Origin: CBDATG01 sp965200145
GTDB taxonomy: Bacteria > Chloroflexota > Dehalococcoidia > Lucifugimonadales > Lucifugimonadaceae
DNA length: 64,000 nucleotides
Direction of reading: 5' to 3'
Assembly: GCA_965200145.1 (NCBI GenBank)
Contig: CBDATG010000002.1
Coordinates: 1,302,001-1,366,000 of the forward strand
Part shown: one piece after another, positions 26,671 through 36,078 of the stretch
Layout: every line of letters starts with the position of its first letter
Numbering within the stretch: the stretch's first letter is position 1
Translations under genes and position numbers: made by a program
Notes under the pieces: generated by a model
Seen by the model: the letters and a program-made list of their open reading frames with translations, nothing else
What the model was told of the DNA's origin: nothing
Database searches by the model: none

Positions 26671-27546
26671 CTACGCCGCGACGGCTTGGGGTGGTGCCAA
26701 GCCGCAGAACACCTCGTAGTCGATCAGTTCCGTGACTTCCGGCTCTTTCCCGCACAGTTTGCAGTTCGGGTTGCGGCGAACCTTGATCTCACGGAACTCC
26801 ATCGTCAAGGCGTCGATTATCAGCATCCTGCCGGTCAACGTCTCGCCGATGCCCATGATCAACTTGATCGTCTCTAATGCCTGTATCGATCCCACGAGGC
26901 CAGGCAGAGCACCGATCACACCAGCCTCGGCGCAGTTCGGTACCTCGCCCGGCGGCGGCGGGTCCGGGAATAGGCATCTATAGCATCCCTCACCGGGAAC
27001 ATAAGTCGCAGCCTGTCCATCGAAAACCAGTATCGCGCCATCCACTAACGGCTTGCCCGCGAGGTACGCAGCATCGTTGACCAGATACCGAGTAGCAAAG
27101 TTGTCGGCGCCGTTGATCACGACATCGTAATCAGGGATGATGTCCATCGCGTTTGACGAGTTAATCGGCTCCTCGTGGATAATGACGTTCACTTCAGGAT
27201 TGTGCGCCTCCAGCGTCTGCCTCGCCGACTCGACCTTTCGCACGCCCACATCAGCATCTGTGTGGAGAATCTGGCGCTGGAGGTTCGTGACATCGACAGT
27301 GTCGAAGTCGACGATGCCGATCGTACCGACCCCCGCGAGGGCGAGATAGAGCGAAACGGGTGACCCGAGCCCGCCGGCGCCAATCACGCACACCTTGGCA
27401 TCCACGAGTTTGCGCTGTCCCGCGCTACCCACGTTGGGCATGATGATGTGGCGGCTGTAACGTCGCACCTGCTCAGGGCTTAGTGGCCGAGACACCGGCA
27501 CCTGCCCATTGCCGCTGGCAAGTCCATTTTGCGAGTTGTTTGACAT
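26671..27546 (-). CDS. moeB: MoeB/ThiF-family adenylyltransferase
   Basis: This E1-like enzyme adenylates the C-terminal Gly of MoaD- or ThiS-type sulfur carriers. The 291-residue protein has RYSRHIIMPNVGSAGQRKL, the ATP-binding GAGGLGSPVSLYLALAGVG, NLQRQILH, the NGADNFATRYL segment, and paired Cys motifs CYRCLF and CKLC for zinc. I chose ATG at 27546 after AAGGGGA; an upstream TTG would add 12 residues. No MoaD-like gene or rhodanese domain is nearby. The target could be molybdopterin, thiamine or the cysteine pathway; a cysteine synthase gene lies at 29458. Confidence 0.84.
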   Translation of the reverse strand: MSNNSQNGLASGNGQVPVSRPLSPEQVRRYSRHIIMPNVGSAGQRKLVDAKVCVIGAGGLGSPVSLYLALAGVGTIGIVDFDTVDVTNLQRQILHTDADVGVRKVESARQTLEAHNPEVNVIIHEEPINSSNAMDIIPDYDVVINGADNFATRYLVNDAAYLAGKPLVDGAILVFDGQAATYVPGEGCYRCLFPDPPPPGEVPNCAEAGVIGALPGLVGSIQALETIKLIMGIGETLTGRMLIIDALTMEFREIKVRRNPNCKLCGKEPEVTELIDYEVFCGLAPPQAVAA

Positions 27547-27688
27547 ACTGCGACTTAATCCCCTTGCGTCCGATATTTGCAATACGGTGGCGGCATAAGT
27601 CAGTTACATCGGCTTCATGATGCTCATATGCGAACCGACCGCCATAATGCGATTCTAAACGCTATGAAGTCGCGTCTCCGCAGTACGC

Positions 27689-28159
27689 TCAGTTGACAGC
27701 CGCGGCGGGGGACGGACCCAGTTCCAAGTCAATCTCGGCTTCTATCGCCATCCGCATCTGCTTCTTAGCGAGGTCCTCAATGTTTATCTTGCGTAGGTAC
27801 GTCTGGAGCATCTTCTCTATGTCCGCCCACAGTTCTCGTTGCGAGCACGCGTTAGAGATTAAACATAAGTCAGGCGAGTCTAAGCAGTCGATTGCCGAGA
27901 ATGCATGGTCGACGCTATCGGCGACATCGCCAACTGTGATTTGATCTGGGCGCTTTGCAAGTCGCACACCGCCTCCAGGTCCGCGCCGGCTCTCAATGAA
28001 ACCGGACTTGGCTAGGTCAGCCGAAACGCGGAGCAGGAAGGGTTCTGGTATGTGTTGCTGGTTCGCGATAGCGGACGTTGTCGTGAACGCATCGTCCGAC
28101 TGGGATGCCAGATGCACGAGCATCCGAACTCCGTAATCTACCTTCATTGGTATCAACAT
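27689..28159 (-). CDS. Rrf2-family transcriptional regulator
   Basis: The 156-residue protein has the Rrf2 winged-helix signature: VDYGVRMLVHLAS, IANQQHIPEPFLLRVSADL, SGFIESRRGPGGGVRLAK and ITVGDVADSV. Three cysteines at 92, 99 and 105 fit the iron-sulfur binding loop of IscR/NsrR/CymR-type members with retained cysteines. This suggests sensing of Fe-S status, nitric oxide or sulfur supply. No iscS or suf genes are adjacent, though moeB and a cysteine synthase lie nearby. The start is ATG at 28159 or 28147; neither has a strong ribosome binding site. Confidence 0.85.
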   Translation of the reverse strand: MLIPMKVDYGVRMLVHLASQSDDAFTTTSAIANQQHIPEPFLLRVSADLAKSGFIESRRGPGGGVRLAKRPDQITVGDVADSVDHAFSAIDCLDSPDLCLISNACSQRELWADIEKMLQTYLRKINIEDLAKKQMRMAIEAEIDLELGPSPAAAVN

Positions 28160-28261
28160 GGCGTGGAGTGGTCCGTGATGTGCGAACTGACGAGACCAAC
28201 AACGCAAAACCACACTGGTAACGTGGCTGCATAGGTGATCGCTTTACAGAGCTTGTGCGAA

Positions 28262-28267
28262 ATTATA
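28262..28267 (-). promoter_or_regulatory. candidate -10 element for the Rrf2 gene
   Basis: A perfect TATAAT lies on the minus strand about 100 bases before the Rrf2 start. The -35 region is weak. Confidence 0.35.
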
Positions 28268-28410
28268 TGACTAAATCGTTCAGGATTGTCGGACTCCGAG
28301 TCTGTTCGCTCGACGAAACTCATCGCTTCGCGGTCGGCGAGTGCACTGCGCGACAAATCCGCCTGCGGCGGCCGCGACGCGTGCATTGGTGGGCTTAACG
28401 CAAGATGCTT

Positions 28411-28425
28411 GAATAGAATCTATTC
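28411..28425. promoter_or_regulatory. short inverted repeat upstream of rplY
   Basis: GAATAGA and TCTATTC form a perfect 7-base palindrome around one central A, about 80 bases before the rplY start. A regulator site or part of a promoter is possible. The divergent Rrf2 gene is a candidate partner by position only. Confidence 0.3.
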
Positions 28426-28505
28426 TTGGTGGCGCGACTTTCACGCGCCGATGCCACACCCACCACAGCGACAGTCATTAACACCCAGTCGGAGTTGCAG
28501 TCACG

Positions 28506-29159
28506 ATGCCCGATCTTGTTCTAGATGCAGACCCGCGCGTTGCCATGGGCAAGAAGAACCGCGCTCTGAGGCGCGATGGCATCGTACCGATCCATGTATA
28601 CGGACTGGACGAGTCGCCGCGTGCGTTGCAGGCGCAAGCAAGCCCACTCGTTTCGACCATCCGCTCCGCGGGCAGGACGACTCCAGTGACTGTCAAGGTG
28701 TCCGATGGAACAGAGTCGGTCACACTAATCCGCGATGTGGCAGTGCATCCAGTATCGGGAGAGCCGTTGCATGTCGATTTCCTGCGTGTTGACGTTACGC
28801 AGACGGTAGTTGCGCCGGTCCCTGTGGAGCTCATCAACCAGGACAACGCACCCGGAACGCTCGGAGGCGCGGGGGTCGTGACACAGGGGCTGTACGAGGT
28901 GTTGTTAGAGGCGCGGCCGGGGGATATGCCTTCGTCCGTCATTGCGGATTGCACTGTGTTAACCAGCCTTGACGTGGCGATACACTCATCAGACCTTGAA
29001 CTTGGTCCGGGCGTTTCGATTGCCGGAGACCCAGACGAGCGCGTGGCTTGGATACAGCCACCGCGAGTCTCGGGCGACATCGACGAAGGCGAGGAAGAAG
29101 CTGAGGCTGAATCCGCAGCCACGGAAGAAGGCGACCAGCCAACAGAGAATCAGGGTTAG
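28506..29159 (+). CDS. rplY: 50S ribosomal protein L25 (CTC form)
   Basis: L25/CTC binds 5S rRNA in the large ribosomal subunit. The 217-residue protein is the long form, with an N-terminal L25 domain (ALRRDGIVPIHVYGLDE, VSGEPLHVDFLRVD) and a C-terminal beta domain (GVVTQGLYEVLLEARPGDMP, SSDLELGPGVSIAGDPDE). It ends in an acidic tail (DEGEEEAEAESAATEEGD), normal for this family. It is followed on the other strand by tRNA-Gly. Confidence 0.93.
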   Translation: MPDLVLDADPRVAMGKKNRALRRDGIVPIHVYGLDESPRALQAQASPLVSTIRSAGRTTPVTVKVSDGTESVTLIRDVAVHPVSGEPLHVDFLRVDVTQTVVAPVPVELINQDNAPGTLGGAGVVTQGLYEVLLEARPGDMPSSVIADCTVLTSLDVAIHSSDLELGPGVSIAGDPDERVAWIQPPRVSGDIDEGEEEAEAESAATEEGDQPTENQG

Positions 29160-29203
29160 CTCGACCGCGAACTCGCACCAGACATAGATGGAAGCGAAGC
29201 CGT

Positions 29204-29278
29204 TGGAGCGGGAGACGGGATTCGAACCCGCGACCTTCTGCTTGGGAAGCAGATACTCTACCGCTGAGTTACTCCCGC
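29204..29278 (-). tRNA. tRNA-Gly (CCC)
   Basis: A 75-base cloverleaf on the minus strand has acceptor GCGGGAG paired with CTCCCGC, discriminator T and encoded CCA. The D arm reads CTCAGCGGTAGAG. The anticodon stem TCTGC/GCAGA holds loop TTCCCAA with anticodon CCC at 29246-29244. The T arm GCGGGTTCGAATCCCGT is complete. Confidence 0.95.
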
Positions 29279-29292
29279 AACGGTTGTGGCGC

Positions 29293-29304
29293 GTTGACGT
29301 CAAC
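29293..29304. repeat. 12-base perfect palindrome
   Basis: GTTGACGTCAAC reads the same on both strands. It lies 15 bases upstream of tRNA-Gly in its transcription direction, so it could be an operator or part of its promoter. Confidence 0.3.
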
Positions 29305-29317
29305 TAGGTTTGTATCA

Positions 29318-29354
29318 CATCCTCGGCATCGGTTCAACTCTGATGCCGAGGATG
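29318..29354. terminator. perfect 13-base stem, 11-base loop
   Basis: CATCCTCGGCATC (29318-29330) pairs perfectly with GATGCCGAGGATG (29342-29354). No T-run follows on either strand. It lies between tRNA-Gly and the cysteine synthase gene. It could be a terminator for readthrough from the rplY side, or a leader element of the cysteine synthase message. Confidence 0.45.
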
Positions 29355-29457
29355 CTGACCTAATGTCTTCCGTATAGGTTTATCCTATCTTATGCGAAAC
29401 CCGTTGCTCAAGGTCCGTCGCGGACCGAGGCTGACACCGTGATCCGAGCAGGTCAAG

Positions 29458-30399
29458 ATGAACCAAGCGCAAATCCTGAAATCGATCGGCAACACGCCGC
29501 TCGTTGAGGTGTCACAATTCAGCCCTAAGCGTGACGTTCGGCTGTTCGCGAAGCTTGAGTCGCATAACCCCACCGGTAGCGTGAAAGACCGCGTTGCGCT
29601 CTCGCTCTTAGACGGCGCGGAACGCGCAGGCAAACTGAAACCGGGTCGCGGGCAGGTCATCTTGGAGCCAACGTCTGGGAACACGGGCATCAGCCTCGCG
29701 ATGGTCGGTACTCTACGGGGTTATCAAGTGAAGGTCGTGATGCCTGAGAGCGTCAGCATCGAACGGTTGCACCTCCTAGAAGGTTTCGGTGCCGACATCA
29801 TTTTCTCCGCTCCCGAAAAAGGCACCAACGAGTCGATCAATGTAGCCAAGGATCTTCATGCCGATAATCCTGATTGGTTCATGCCATACCAATACGGCAA
29901 TCGCGACAATCCTGACGCACACTACCGCTCGACGGGTCCGGAGATTACTGACGCAATGCCAGAGGTCGATGTTTTCGTGGCCGGTTTAGGAACCGGCGGA
30001 ACGCTGATGGGATGCGCCCGCGCTTTGCGTGAACACGATGCCTCAGTCAAGATAGTGGCGGCAGCCCCTCATCCAGATGACAAAGTGCAAGGACTCCGCG
30101 CGATAGAGGACGGTTTCATCCCACCGATCCTAGACCTAGACGCGCTAGACGCTCGCATAATGGTCGAAGCTGAAGAGGCTTTCCACTTCACCAAGCGGTT
30201 ACTCTCCGATGCTGGCGTTTTCGTCGGAGTCTCTTCCGGCGCAGTGTTGGCGAGTGCTGTGAGAGTCGCCAGCAGGCTCGAACGAGGTAACATCGTAATG
30301 CTCTTTGCCGATGGCGGTTGGAAGTACCTCTCAACAGGCATATATACCAAGCAATGGAGCGAATTCCAGCACGAAGTTGAGGGACAGACGTGGTGGTAA
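29458..30399 (+). CDS. cysM: cysteine synthase, CysM/CysK type
   Basis: This PLP enzyme makes cysteine from O-acetylserine or O-phosphoserine and sulfide or a sulfur-carrier thiocarboxylate. The 313-residue protein has IGNTPLVEV, the PLP lysine in NPTGSVKDRVA, EPTSGNTGISLA, the GLGTGGTLMG phosphate loop and VSSGAVLASAV. The CysM assignment rests on overall resemblance and on the MoeB-like gene nearby, which hints at a sulfur-carrier route. The gene stands alone, followed 59 bases later by an amidase. Confidence 0.88.
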   Translation: MNQAQILKSIGNTPLVEVSQFSPKRDVRLFAKLESHNPTGSVKDRVALSLLDGAERAGKLKPGRGQVILEPTSGNTGISLAMVGTLRGYQVKVVMPESVSIERLHLLEGFGADIIFSAPEKGTNESINVAKDLHADNPDWFMPYQYGNRDNPDAHYRSTGPEITDAMPEVDVFVAGLGTGGTLMGCARALREHDASVKIVAAAPHPDDKVQGLRAIEDGFIPPILDLDALDARIMVEAEEAFHFTKRLLSDAGVFVGVSSGAVLASAVRVASRLERGNIVMLFADGGWKYLSTGIYTKQWSEFQHEVEGQTWW

Positions 30400-30458
30400 A
30401 CTACGCATCGATCGCCGTACGCTAGCCATTTCGCACCTCTATCGTTCAGTCATAGACC

Positions 30459-31904
30459 ATGACCATCACCGCAGACGCTCAATTATTGTTCACCCCCGCG
30501 TGGCAACAAAGAGAGTTGCTTCGCCGTGGCCAGATCTCAGGTCGTGAGTTGATGTCAGCGCACTTGGAACAGATCGGGTTGGCCAACCCGAGTGTGAACG
30601 CCATCGTAACGATGGTTGACGGCGACGAACTGTTGGACCAGGCTGAGGCATCTGACACGCGACGCGTGGTCGCTCCTGACTCCGTAGGGTTGCTCCACGG
30701 ATTGCCAGTTGGCATCAAGGACCTGCAACCTACTGCAGGATTACGCACCACTTACGGTTCGAGAATTCACGCCGATTGGGTGCCGGAATTCGATTCGATG
30801 CCAGTCCGACGCTACAAGTCTGCCGGCGCGATAGTGGTCGGAAAGACCAACACTCCAGAGTTCGGCGCAGGTTCGCAGACTTTCAACGAGGTATTCGGCG
30901 CGACGTTGAATCCATACGACACTGGCAAGACATGCGGCGGCAGTAGCGGCGGCGCGGCGGTGGCGTTGGCATGCGGAATGCTTCCAATCGCGCAAGGCTC
31001 TGATTTCGGCGGTTCTTTGCGAAACCCAGCGGCCTGGAGCAACGTGGTCGGCATGCGTAACAGCATCGGCGTGGTGCCAGCTTCTCGGCCATTGGGGTAT
31101 ACCCATGAGTCGGTCGTCGGTGCCATGGGACGTACCGTGAAGGATGTGCAGCTGCAACTGCGGGCCATCGCCGGACATGATCCGAGCGTGCCGTACAGCC
31201 TACCGAGGGGCAGCGTAGAATTCTCCGGCGGCCTTGACGTTGATTTGAGTGGAAAGCGAGTCGCTTGGTCACGCGATCTTGGCGGTGCGACGATTGACCC
31301 CGAAATCACGAACACACTAGACAAGCAACGCGAAGTCTTCGACGATCTGGGTTGCATAGTAGAGGATGCCGACCCGCCGTTAGACGGTGCCGGCGAGATT
31401 TTCCACACCATTAGAGCAGCGTTATTCGCGCACCAGCATCGAGATGACCTCGACAACAATCGTGCCCTGCTGAAGGAGACGATAGTGTGGAACGCGGAAG
31501 CTGGAATCGCGTTATCCGCGATAGATTTGAAACTCGCCGAAGAGCATCGAACCGCGCTGTTCGAGCGGGTCGCATCTTTCATGTCCAAGTACGACTACAT
31601 CGCTGCCCCCGTCACCTCGATCCCTCCTTTCAACATCGACATGGAGTACCCGACCGTAGTTGGCGGTGTCAAGATGTCGGACTACTTGGAGTGGATGTCT
31701 CCGTGCACTTGGATAACGGTTACAGGATTACCCGCAATCTCCGTTCCGGCCGGATTCCATGCATCTGGACTCCCGTGCGGACTACAGCTGATCGGACGTC
31801 GTTACGCCGACATGTCCGTGTTGCAACTGGCACATGCATTCGAACAGGCAACCAATTTCTGGAAGCGGGCACCCGAGCTGGCATTACCAAGAGGGAGCGT
31901 ATAG
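30459..31904 (+). CDS. amidase-signature family enzyme
   Basis: The 481-residue hydrolase has the amidase signature Ser-cisSer-Lys arrangement. GIKDLQPTAGLRTTYGS holds the Lys, and CGGSSGGAAVALACGMLPIA with DFGGSLRNPAAWSNVVG holds the two serines. The C-terminal AISVPAGFHASGLPCGLQLIGRRY is typical. Substrates in the family range from simple amides to Glu-tRNA and polymers; the lack of gatB/gatC neighbours argues against GatA. The SDR gene starts directly after its stop. Confidence 0.88.
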   Translation: MTITADAQLLFTPAWQQRELLRRGQISGRELMSAHLEQIGLANPSVNAIVTMVDGDELLDQAEASDTRRVVAPDSVGLLHGLPVGIKDLQPTAGLRTTYGSRIHADWVPEFDSMPVRRYKSAGAIVVGKTNTPEFGAGSQTFNEVFGATLNPYDTGKTCGGSSGGAAVALACGMLPIAQGSDFGGSLRNPAAWSNVVGMRNSIGVVPASRPLGYTHESVVGAMGRTVKDVQLQLRAIAGHDPSVPYSLPRGSVEFSGGLDVDLSGKRVAWSRDLGGATIDPEITNTLDKQREVFDDLGCIVEDADPPLDGAGEIFHTIRAALFAHQHRDDLDNNRALLKETIVWNAEAGIALSAIDLKLAEEHRTALFERVASFMSKYDYIAAPVTSIPPFNIDMEYPTVVGGVKMSDYLEWMSPCTWITVTGLPAISVPAGFHASGLPCGLQLIGRRYADMSVLQLAHAFEQATNFWKRAPELALPRGSV

Positions 31905-32705
31905 ATGGACCTGAATCTCGTAGGCAAGAAGGCACTGGTCACCGGCGGTAGCAGAGGCATCGGGAGGGCAATAGCTCGGGAACTGGCGCGCGAGGGTTGC
32001 GATGTGGCAATAGCCGCACGCAACTTCGAAGCGCTCGCAGCAACAGCAGGTGAAATCGCATCTGAAACCGGGCGTAGCATCCATCCGGTAGTCGTCGATA
32101 CTGGCGACAGCGAGTTCGTCCGCCGGGCTGTGCGCGAAGCCAACGCTAAATTGGATGGCATTGACATACTCGTAAACAACGCGGCGCGCCCGTTGGGACG
32201 TGCACCCGTCACGGGAATCGAAGGTCTCGAGGACGAACAGTTCAACCAAGATGTAAACGTCAAGGTATTGGGGTATCTGCGTTGCGCCCGCGCCGTGGCA
32301 CCGATCATGAAAGCGCGCGGTTGGGGCAGGATCATCAACATAAGCGGCTTAGCAGCGCGAAGCTCAGGCGCGATAGTGGGCTCAATACGCAACATATCGG
32401 TGAGCGCTCTCACGAAGAACCTGGCCGATGAGCTGGGACAGCACGGGATAAACGTAACGGTGATACATCCCGGCGCCACGCGCACCGAAGCCACGGAGCA
32501 GATGCTGGCCGAACGAGCGGCAGCGAACGGCACGACGATCGCCGATGAAGAGACAAACATGCATGATGCCAACTCGGTTAAGCAGATCATCGACGCGAGC
32601 GATATCGCCTACATCGCTGCGTTCTTAGCATCGCCGCGTTCCATCGCGATCAACGGCGATGCAATCGCTGCTGGCGGCGGAGTCGGAAACGCCATCCACT
32701 ACTGA
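31905..32705 (+). CDS. short-chain dehydrogenase/reductase
   Basis: The 266-residue protein is a classical SDR with the cofactor motif TGGSRGIGRAIA (residues 14-25), NNAARPLG, and a central ISGLAARSSG where the usual Tyr-x3-Lys pair is not evident. GSIRNISVSALTKNLADEL follows, retaining Lys but with Asn where Tyr is normal. Loss of the catalytic Tyr suggests altered or reduced oxidoreductase activity. AINGDAIAAGGGVG closes the domain. It starts with ATG immediately after the amidase stop, with GGGAG upstream, so the two are one operon. Confidence 0.83.
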   Translation: MDLNLVGKKALVTGGSRGIGRAIARELAREGCDVAIAARNFEALAATAGEIASETGRSIHPVVVDTGDSEFVRRAVREANAKLDGIDILVNNAARPLGRAPVTGIEGLEDEQFNQDVNVKVLGYLRCARAVAPIMKARGWGRIINISGLAARSSGAIVGSIRNISVSALTKNLADELGQHGINVTVIHPGATRTEATEQMLAERAAANGTTIADEETNMHDANSVKQIIDASDIAYIAAFLASPRSIAINGDAIAAGGGVGNAIHY

Positions 32706-32841
32706 GCAACTTACCAAGGCCGACTCGCGGTTCCAATAGAATTGTCAAGGGCGCAGACGCGTTCCCGCCGGTTGGCTCGCGTCGCATGAGAAGTGTTGCC
32801 CTTGCCCGATATATCCTCTCCTATCACCCAGCTCAAACCCG

Positions 32842-35800
32842 ATGCGTGACAACGAAATCGTCGTACGTGGTGCGCGTGAGCACAACCTGCGCGATGTCGA
32901 TGTAAGGATCCCTCGCGACAAGCTCGTCGTGGTCACCGGCGTTTCCGGCTCTGGCAAGAGCAGCTTGGCGTTCGACACCATCTACGCCGAGGGACAACGA
33001 CGATACGTCGAGAGCCTGTCCTCTTATGCAAGGCAGTTCCTCGGCCGCATGGAGAAGCCCGATGTTGATCATATAGAAGGGCTGAGTCCATCGATCTCCA
33101 TCGATCAAAAAGGCGTGTCCCGCAACCCGCGTTCAACAGTCGGCACCGTAACGGAGATTTACGACTATCTGCGACTTCTGTTCGCCCGTGCAGGCCGCCC
33201 ACACTGTCGCAACTGCGGACGCCCTGTTGAACGCCAATCTGTGCAACAGATAGTCGACTCGATATTGACGCTTGACGAGGGAAGTCGTCTGCTCATCCTA
33301 GCCCCGATGGTCACCCACATGAAGGGCGAGCATCGCGAAGTGATGGATTCGGCGCGTCGCGAAGGGTTCGCGAGAATGCGCGTAAACGGCGAGACGCGCG
33401 ACCTGCAGGACGAAATCACGCTGAACAAGAATCAGTGGCACAACTTGGAGATTGTCGTTGACAGAGTCATAGTGCGGGATGTCCCAGATCGCGAAAGGCT
33501 GACGCAATCGGTCGAGACGGCTCTAGCTCAGTCAAAGGGCACCTTGCTTGTCTCGGTTTTGAATCCATCCGAAAAACTGAAATCCGAGCTGGTAGCGGGT
33601 ACGCGGAGCGAGGCATCCAACCGAACCCTTCGCAAAGGCAGGCGTGGCAAATCCAAGGAGAAAGCGGAAGACGCCACACGCGACCTCATCTACTCGGAAG
33701 CCTTTTCGTGCCCGTCCTGCGACATCTCGATGTCCGAGCTTGAGCCTCGCGACTTCTCTTTCAACACTCCGTACGGCGCATGTCCCGACTGTACCGGCTT
33801 GGGATTCCGCATGGAAATCGATCCCGACCTTGTAATCCCAGACAGGTCGCTAACTATCGACGAAGGTGCGCTAGCACCTTGGCGGCGAGATGACTCGTAC
33901 TCATCGATGGCCCAGACCGCCATCCGCGCGCTTTCGGACCACTTCGATGTGCCGACAGATGTGCCAGTTGGCGAATTGGATGTCAAGGATGTGAAGTTGG
34001 TCCTCTATGGGTCTGGCAGGCAGAAGGTACGCGTGACCCATGTAACACAACGCGGCGACACCTACTCATGGAACGCCGCCGTTGAAGGTGTCGTCACCAA
34101 CCTCGAGCGGCGTTATCGTCAGACAGAATCGGAAAACGTACGTCGCGAGGTGGAGGAGTACATGGCACAGCGCGCGTGCAACACCTGCGGCGGAGACCGA
34201 CTCAAGCCTGACGCACTTGCAGTAACCGTGGTCGGCATGAACATCATGCAGGTGGCACGGCAGTCCGTAGAGCGCGCTATCCGGTGGGTCGAAGCGTGCA
34301 GAAACGGCCAATGGCGGCAATCTGAAGAAACCGTACCCGAGCCCATGTCCCAGCGCGAGCTGGCAATCGCAGAGCAGATACTCAAGGAGATTGAGGCGCG
34401 GTTATCGTTCCTCTCACGCGTCGGTCTGGACTACCTGACACTCGACCGCTCAGCCGGCACTCTGTCCGGCGGTGAGGGGCAGCGAATAAGACTGGCCACG
34501 CAGATTGGTTCCGGACTGATGGGCGTCCTCTATGTGTGCGACGAGCCTTCAGTAGGGTTGCATCCGCACGACGGAGACAGACTCATTGACACGCTCAAGA
34601 ACTTGCGAGATGTCGGCAACACTGTGTTGATCGTTGAGCACGACGAAGCGGTGATGCGAGCGGCGGACCATATCGTCGACCTAGGACCGGGCGCAGGCGA
34701 GCATGGCGGAAACGTGGTCGCCCAAGGACCGATTGCAGCCATAGAAGGGTCCGACGAATCGTTGACCGGAGCATACCTGAGCGGCAGGAAATCCATCGCC
34801 ACGCCTAACACTCGTCGACAGCCGAACGGGCACCACCTCACAATCCGTGGTGCCAGAGAGAACAATCTGAAGAACGTCGACATCCAGATACCCCTAGGTG
34901 TCTTTGTTTGCATCACCGGGGTATCAGGCTCTGGCAAGAGCACGCTAGTCAACGAAATAGTGCTCAAGCGTCTCGCACAGTACTTCTACCGCGCGAAGAG
35001 CAGACCAGGAGACCACGATCAGATTGACGGGCTTGACAATGTTGACAAGGTGATTGACATAGACCAGTCTCCCATTGGGCGCACTCCGAGGTCCAATCCC
35101 GCGACTTACACCGGCTTGTTCACCCCCATGCGAACCCTGTTCGCCTCGATGCCAGAGGCGAAGGCGCGCGGTTACACGGCCGGCAGATTCTCCTTCAATG
35201 TCCGCGGCGGAAGGTGCGAATCGTGCACTGGCGCGGGTTACACGCAGATCGAGATGCAGTTCCTGCCAGATGTCTCCGTACCGTGTGAAGTCTGCGATGG
35301 CGCGAGGTACAACAGGGAAGCACTGGAGATCAAGTTCAAAGGACACTCAATATCCGATGTGCTCAATATGACCGTCACAGAGGCATTAGACGTCTTCGGG
35401 AACATCCCGACGATCCGCGGAAAGCTACAGACGTTGGCGGATGTGGGATTGGGTTACATACATCTCGGGCAGCCCGCGACGACCCTGTCTGGCGGCGAGG
35501 CCCAACGCATCAAGCTGTCAGCAGAGCTCTCAAAGCGGGGAACTGGCAACACGTTGTACATCCTTGACGAACCGACGACAGGCTTGTCATTTGAGGACGC
35601 TTCGCGGTTGCTGTCCGTGCTACACCGATTGGTCGAGACCGGTAACACCGTTCTGCTTATCGAACATCATCTCGACCTTATAAAGAACGCGGATTGGCTA
35701 ATCGATCTGGGTCCAGGCGCGGGCGAGGACGGTGGCGATTTGGTTGCGGAAGGCACTCCCGAATTCTTGGCAAGCGTTACTGATTCCTATACCGGCTCTT

Positions 35801-36078
35801 ACCTACGCGAATCCGCTGGCATCATCCCGGATGCACAATCCGAGGGCGCGGCTTATTCTCCATCGTCGGACATAAGCGGGGCAGTTTCAACCAACGGACA
35901 GCACAAGAACGGCCGCACCCCCTCATCTAGCGTTGTCGGTATATCAGAGGTCATCGGCGGAGCATCGCAGCAACGGGACCTAACATCTGTGGCCGGAGGT
36001 CGTGAGTCCGATAAGAAGAGCGGTCGCAATACTCGTAGACGCGGCCGCGGGCGAAGGTCCGGCCATGCCGGACGGTGA
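32842..36078 (+). CDS. uvrA: excinuclease ABC subunit A
   Basis: UvrA recognises DNA damage and loads UvrB in nucleotide excision repair. The 1078-residue protein has two ABC ATPase modules (Walker A GVSGSGKSSLAF near residue 34 and GVSGSGKSTLVNE near 690). It has two zinc-finger sites (CPSC...CPDC and CESC...CEVC) and two LSGGE signatures (LSGGEGQRIRLA and LSGGEAQRIKLS). A Ser/Arg-rich tail of about 90 residues extends past the usual end (NTRRRGRGRRSGHAGR) and may be disordered. Mfd, its coupling factor, is encoded in the same window. Confidence 0.96.
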   Translation: MRDNEIVVRGAREHNLRDVDVRIPRDKLVVVTGVSGSGKSSLAFDTIYAEGQRRYVESLSSYARQFLGRMEKPDVDHIEGLSPSISIDQKGVSRNPRSTVGTVTEIYDYLRLLFARAGRPHCRNCGRPVERQSVQQIVDSILTLDEGSRLLILAPMVTHMKGEHREVMDSARREGFARMRVNGETRDLQDEITLNKNQWHNLEIVVDRVIVRDVPDRERLTQSVETALAQSKGTLLVSVLNPSEKLKSELVAGTRSEASNRTLRKGRRGKSKEKAEDATRDLIYSEAFSCPSCDISMSELEPRDFSFNTPYGACPDCTGLGFRMEIDPDLVIPDRSLTIDEGALAPWRRDDSYSSMAQTAIRALSDHFDVPTDVPVGELDVKDVKLVLYGSGRQKVRVTHVTQRGDTYSWNAAVEGVVTNLERRYRQTESENVRREVEEYMAQRACNTCGGDRLKPDALAVTVVGMNIMQVARQSVERAIRWVEACRNGQWRQSEETVPEPMSQRELAIAEQILKEIEARLSFLSRVGLDYLTLDRSAGTLSGGEGQRIRLATQIGSGLMGVLYVCDEPSVGLHPHDGDRLIDTLKNLRDVGNTVLIVEHDEAVMRAADHIVDLGPGAGEHGGNVVAQGPIAAIEGSDESLTGAYLSGRKSIATPNTRRQPNGHHLTIRGARENNLKNVDIQIPLGVFVCITGVSGSGKSTLVNEIVLKRLAQYFYRAKSRPGDHDQIDGLDNVDKVIDIDQSPIGRTPRSNPATYTGLFTPMRTLFASMPEAKARGYTAGRFSFNVRGGRCESCTGAGYTQIEMQFLPDVSVPCEVCDGARYNREALEIKFKGHSISDVLNMTVTEALDVFGNIPTIRGKLQTLADVGLGYIHLGQPATTLSGGEAQRIKLSAELSKRGTGNTLYILDEPTTGLSFEDASRLLSVLHRLVETGNTVLLIEHHLDLIKNADWLIDLGPGAGEDGGDLVAEGTPEFLASVTDSYTGSYLRESAGIIPDAQSEGAAYSPSSDISGAVSTNGQHKNGRTPSSSVVGISEVIGGASQQRDLTSVAGGRESDKKSGRNTRRRGRGRRSGHAGR

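Larger units (their letters stand above)
28160..28505. other. 346-base divergent promoter region between the Rrf2 gene and rplY
   Basis: It holds a perfect TATAAT on the minus strand (28267-28262) that could drive the Rrf2 gene. It also holds a 7-base inverted repeat, GAATAGA-A-TCTATTC, at 28411-28425, placed to affect rplY and possibly an operator. Neither is tested by sequence alone. Confidence 0.4.
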
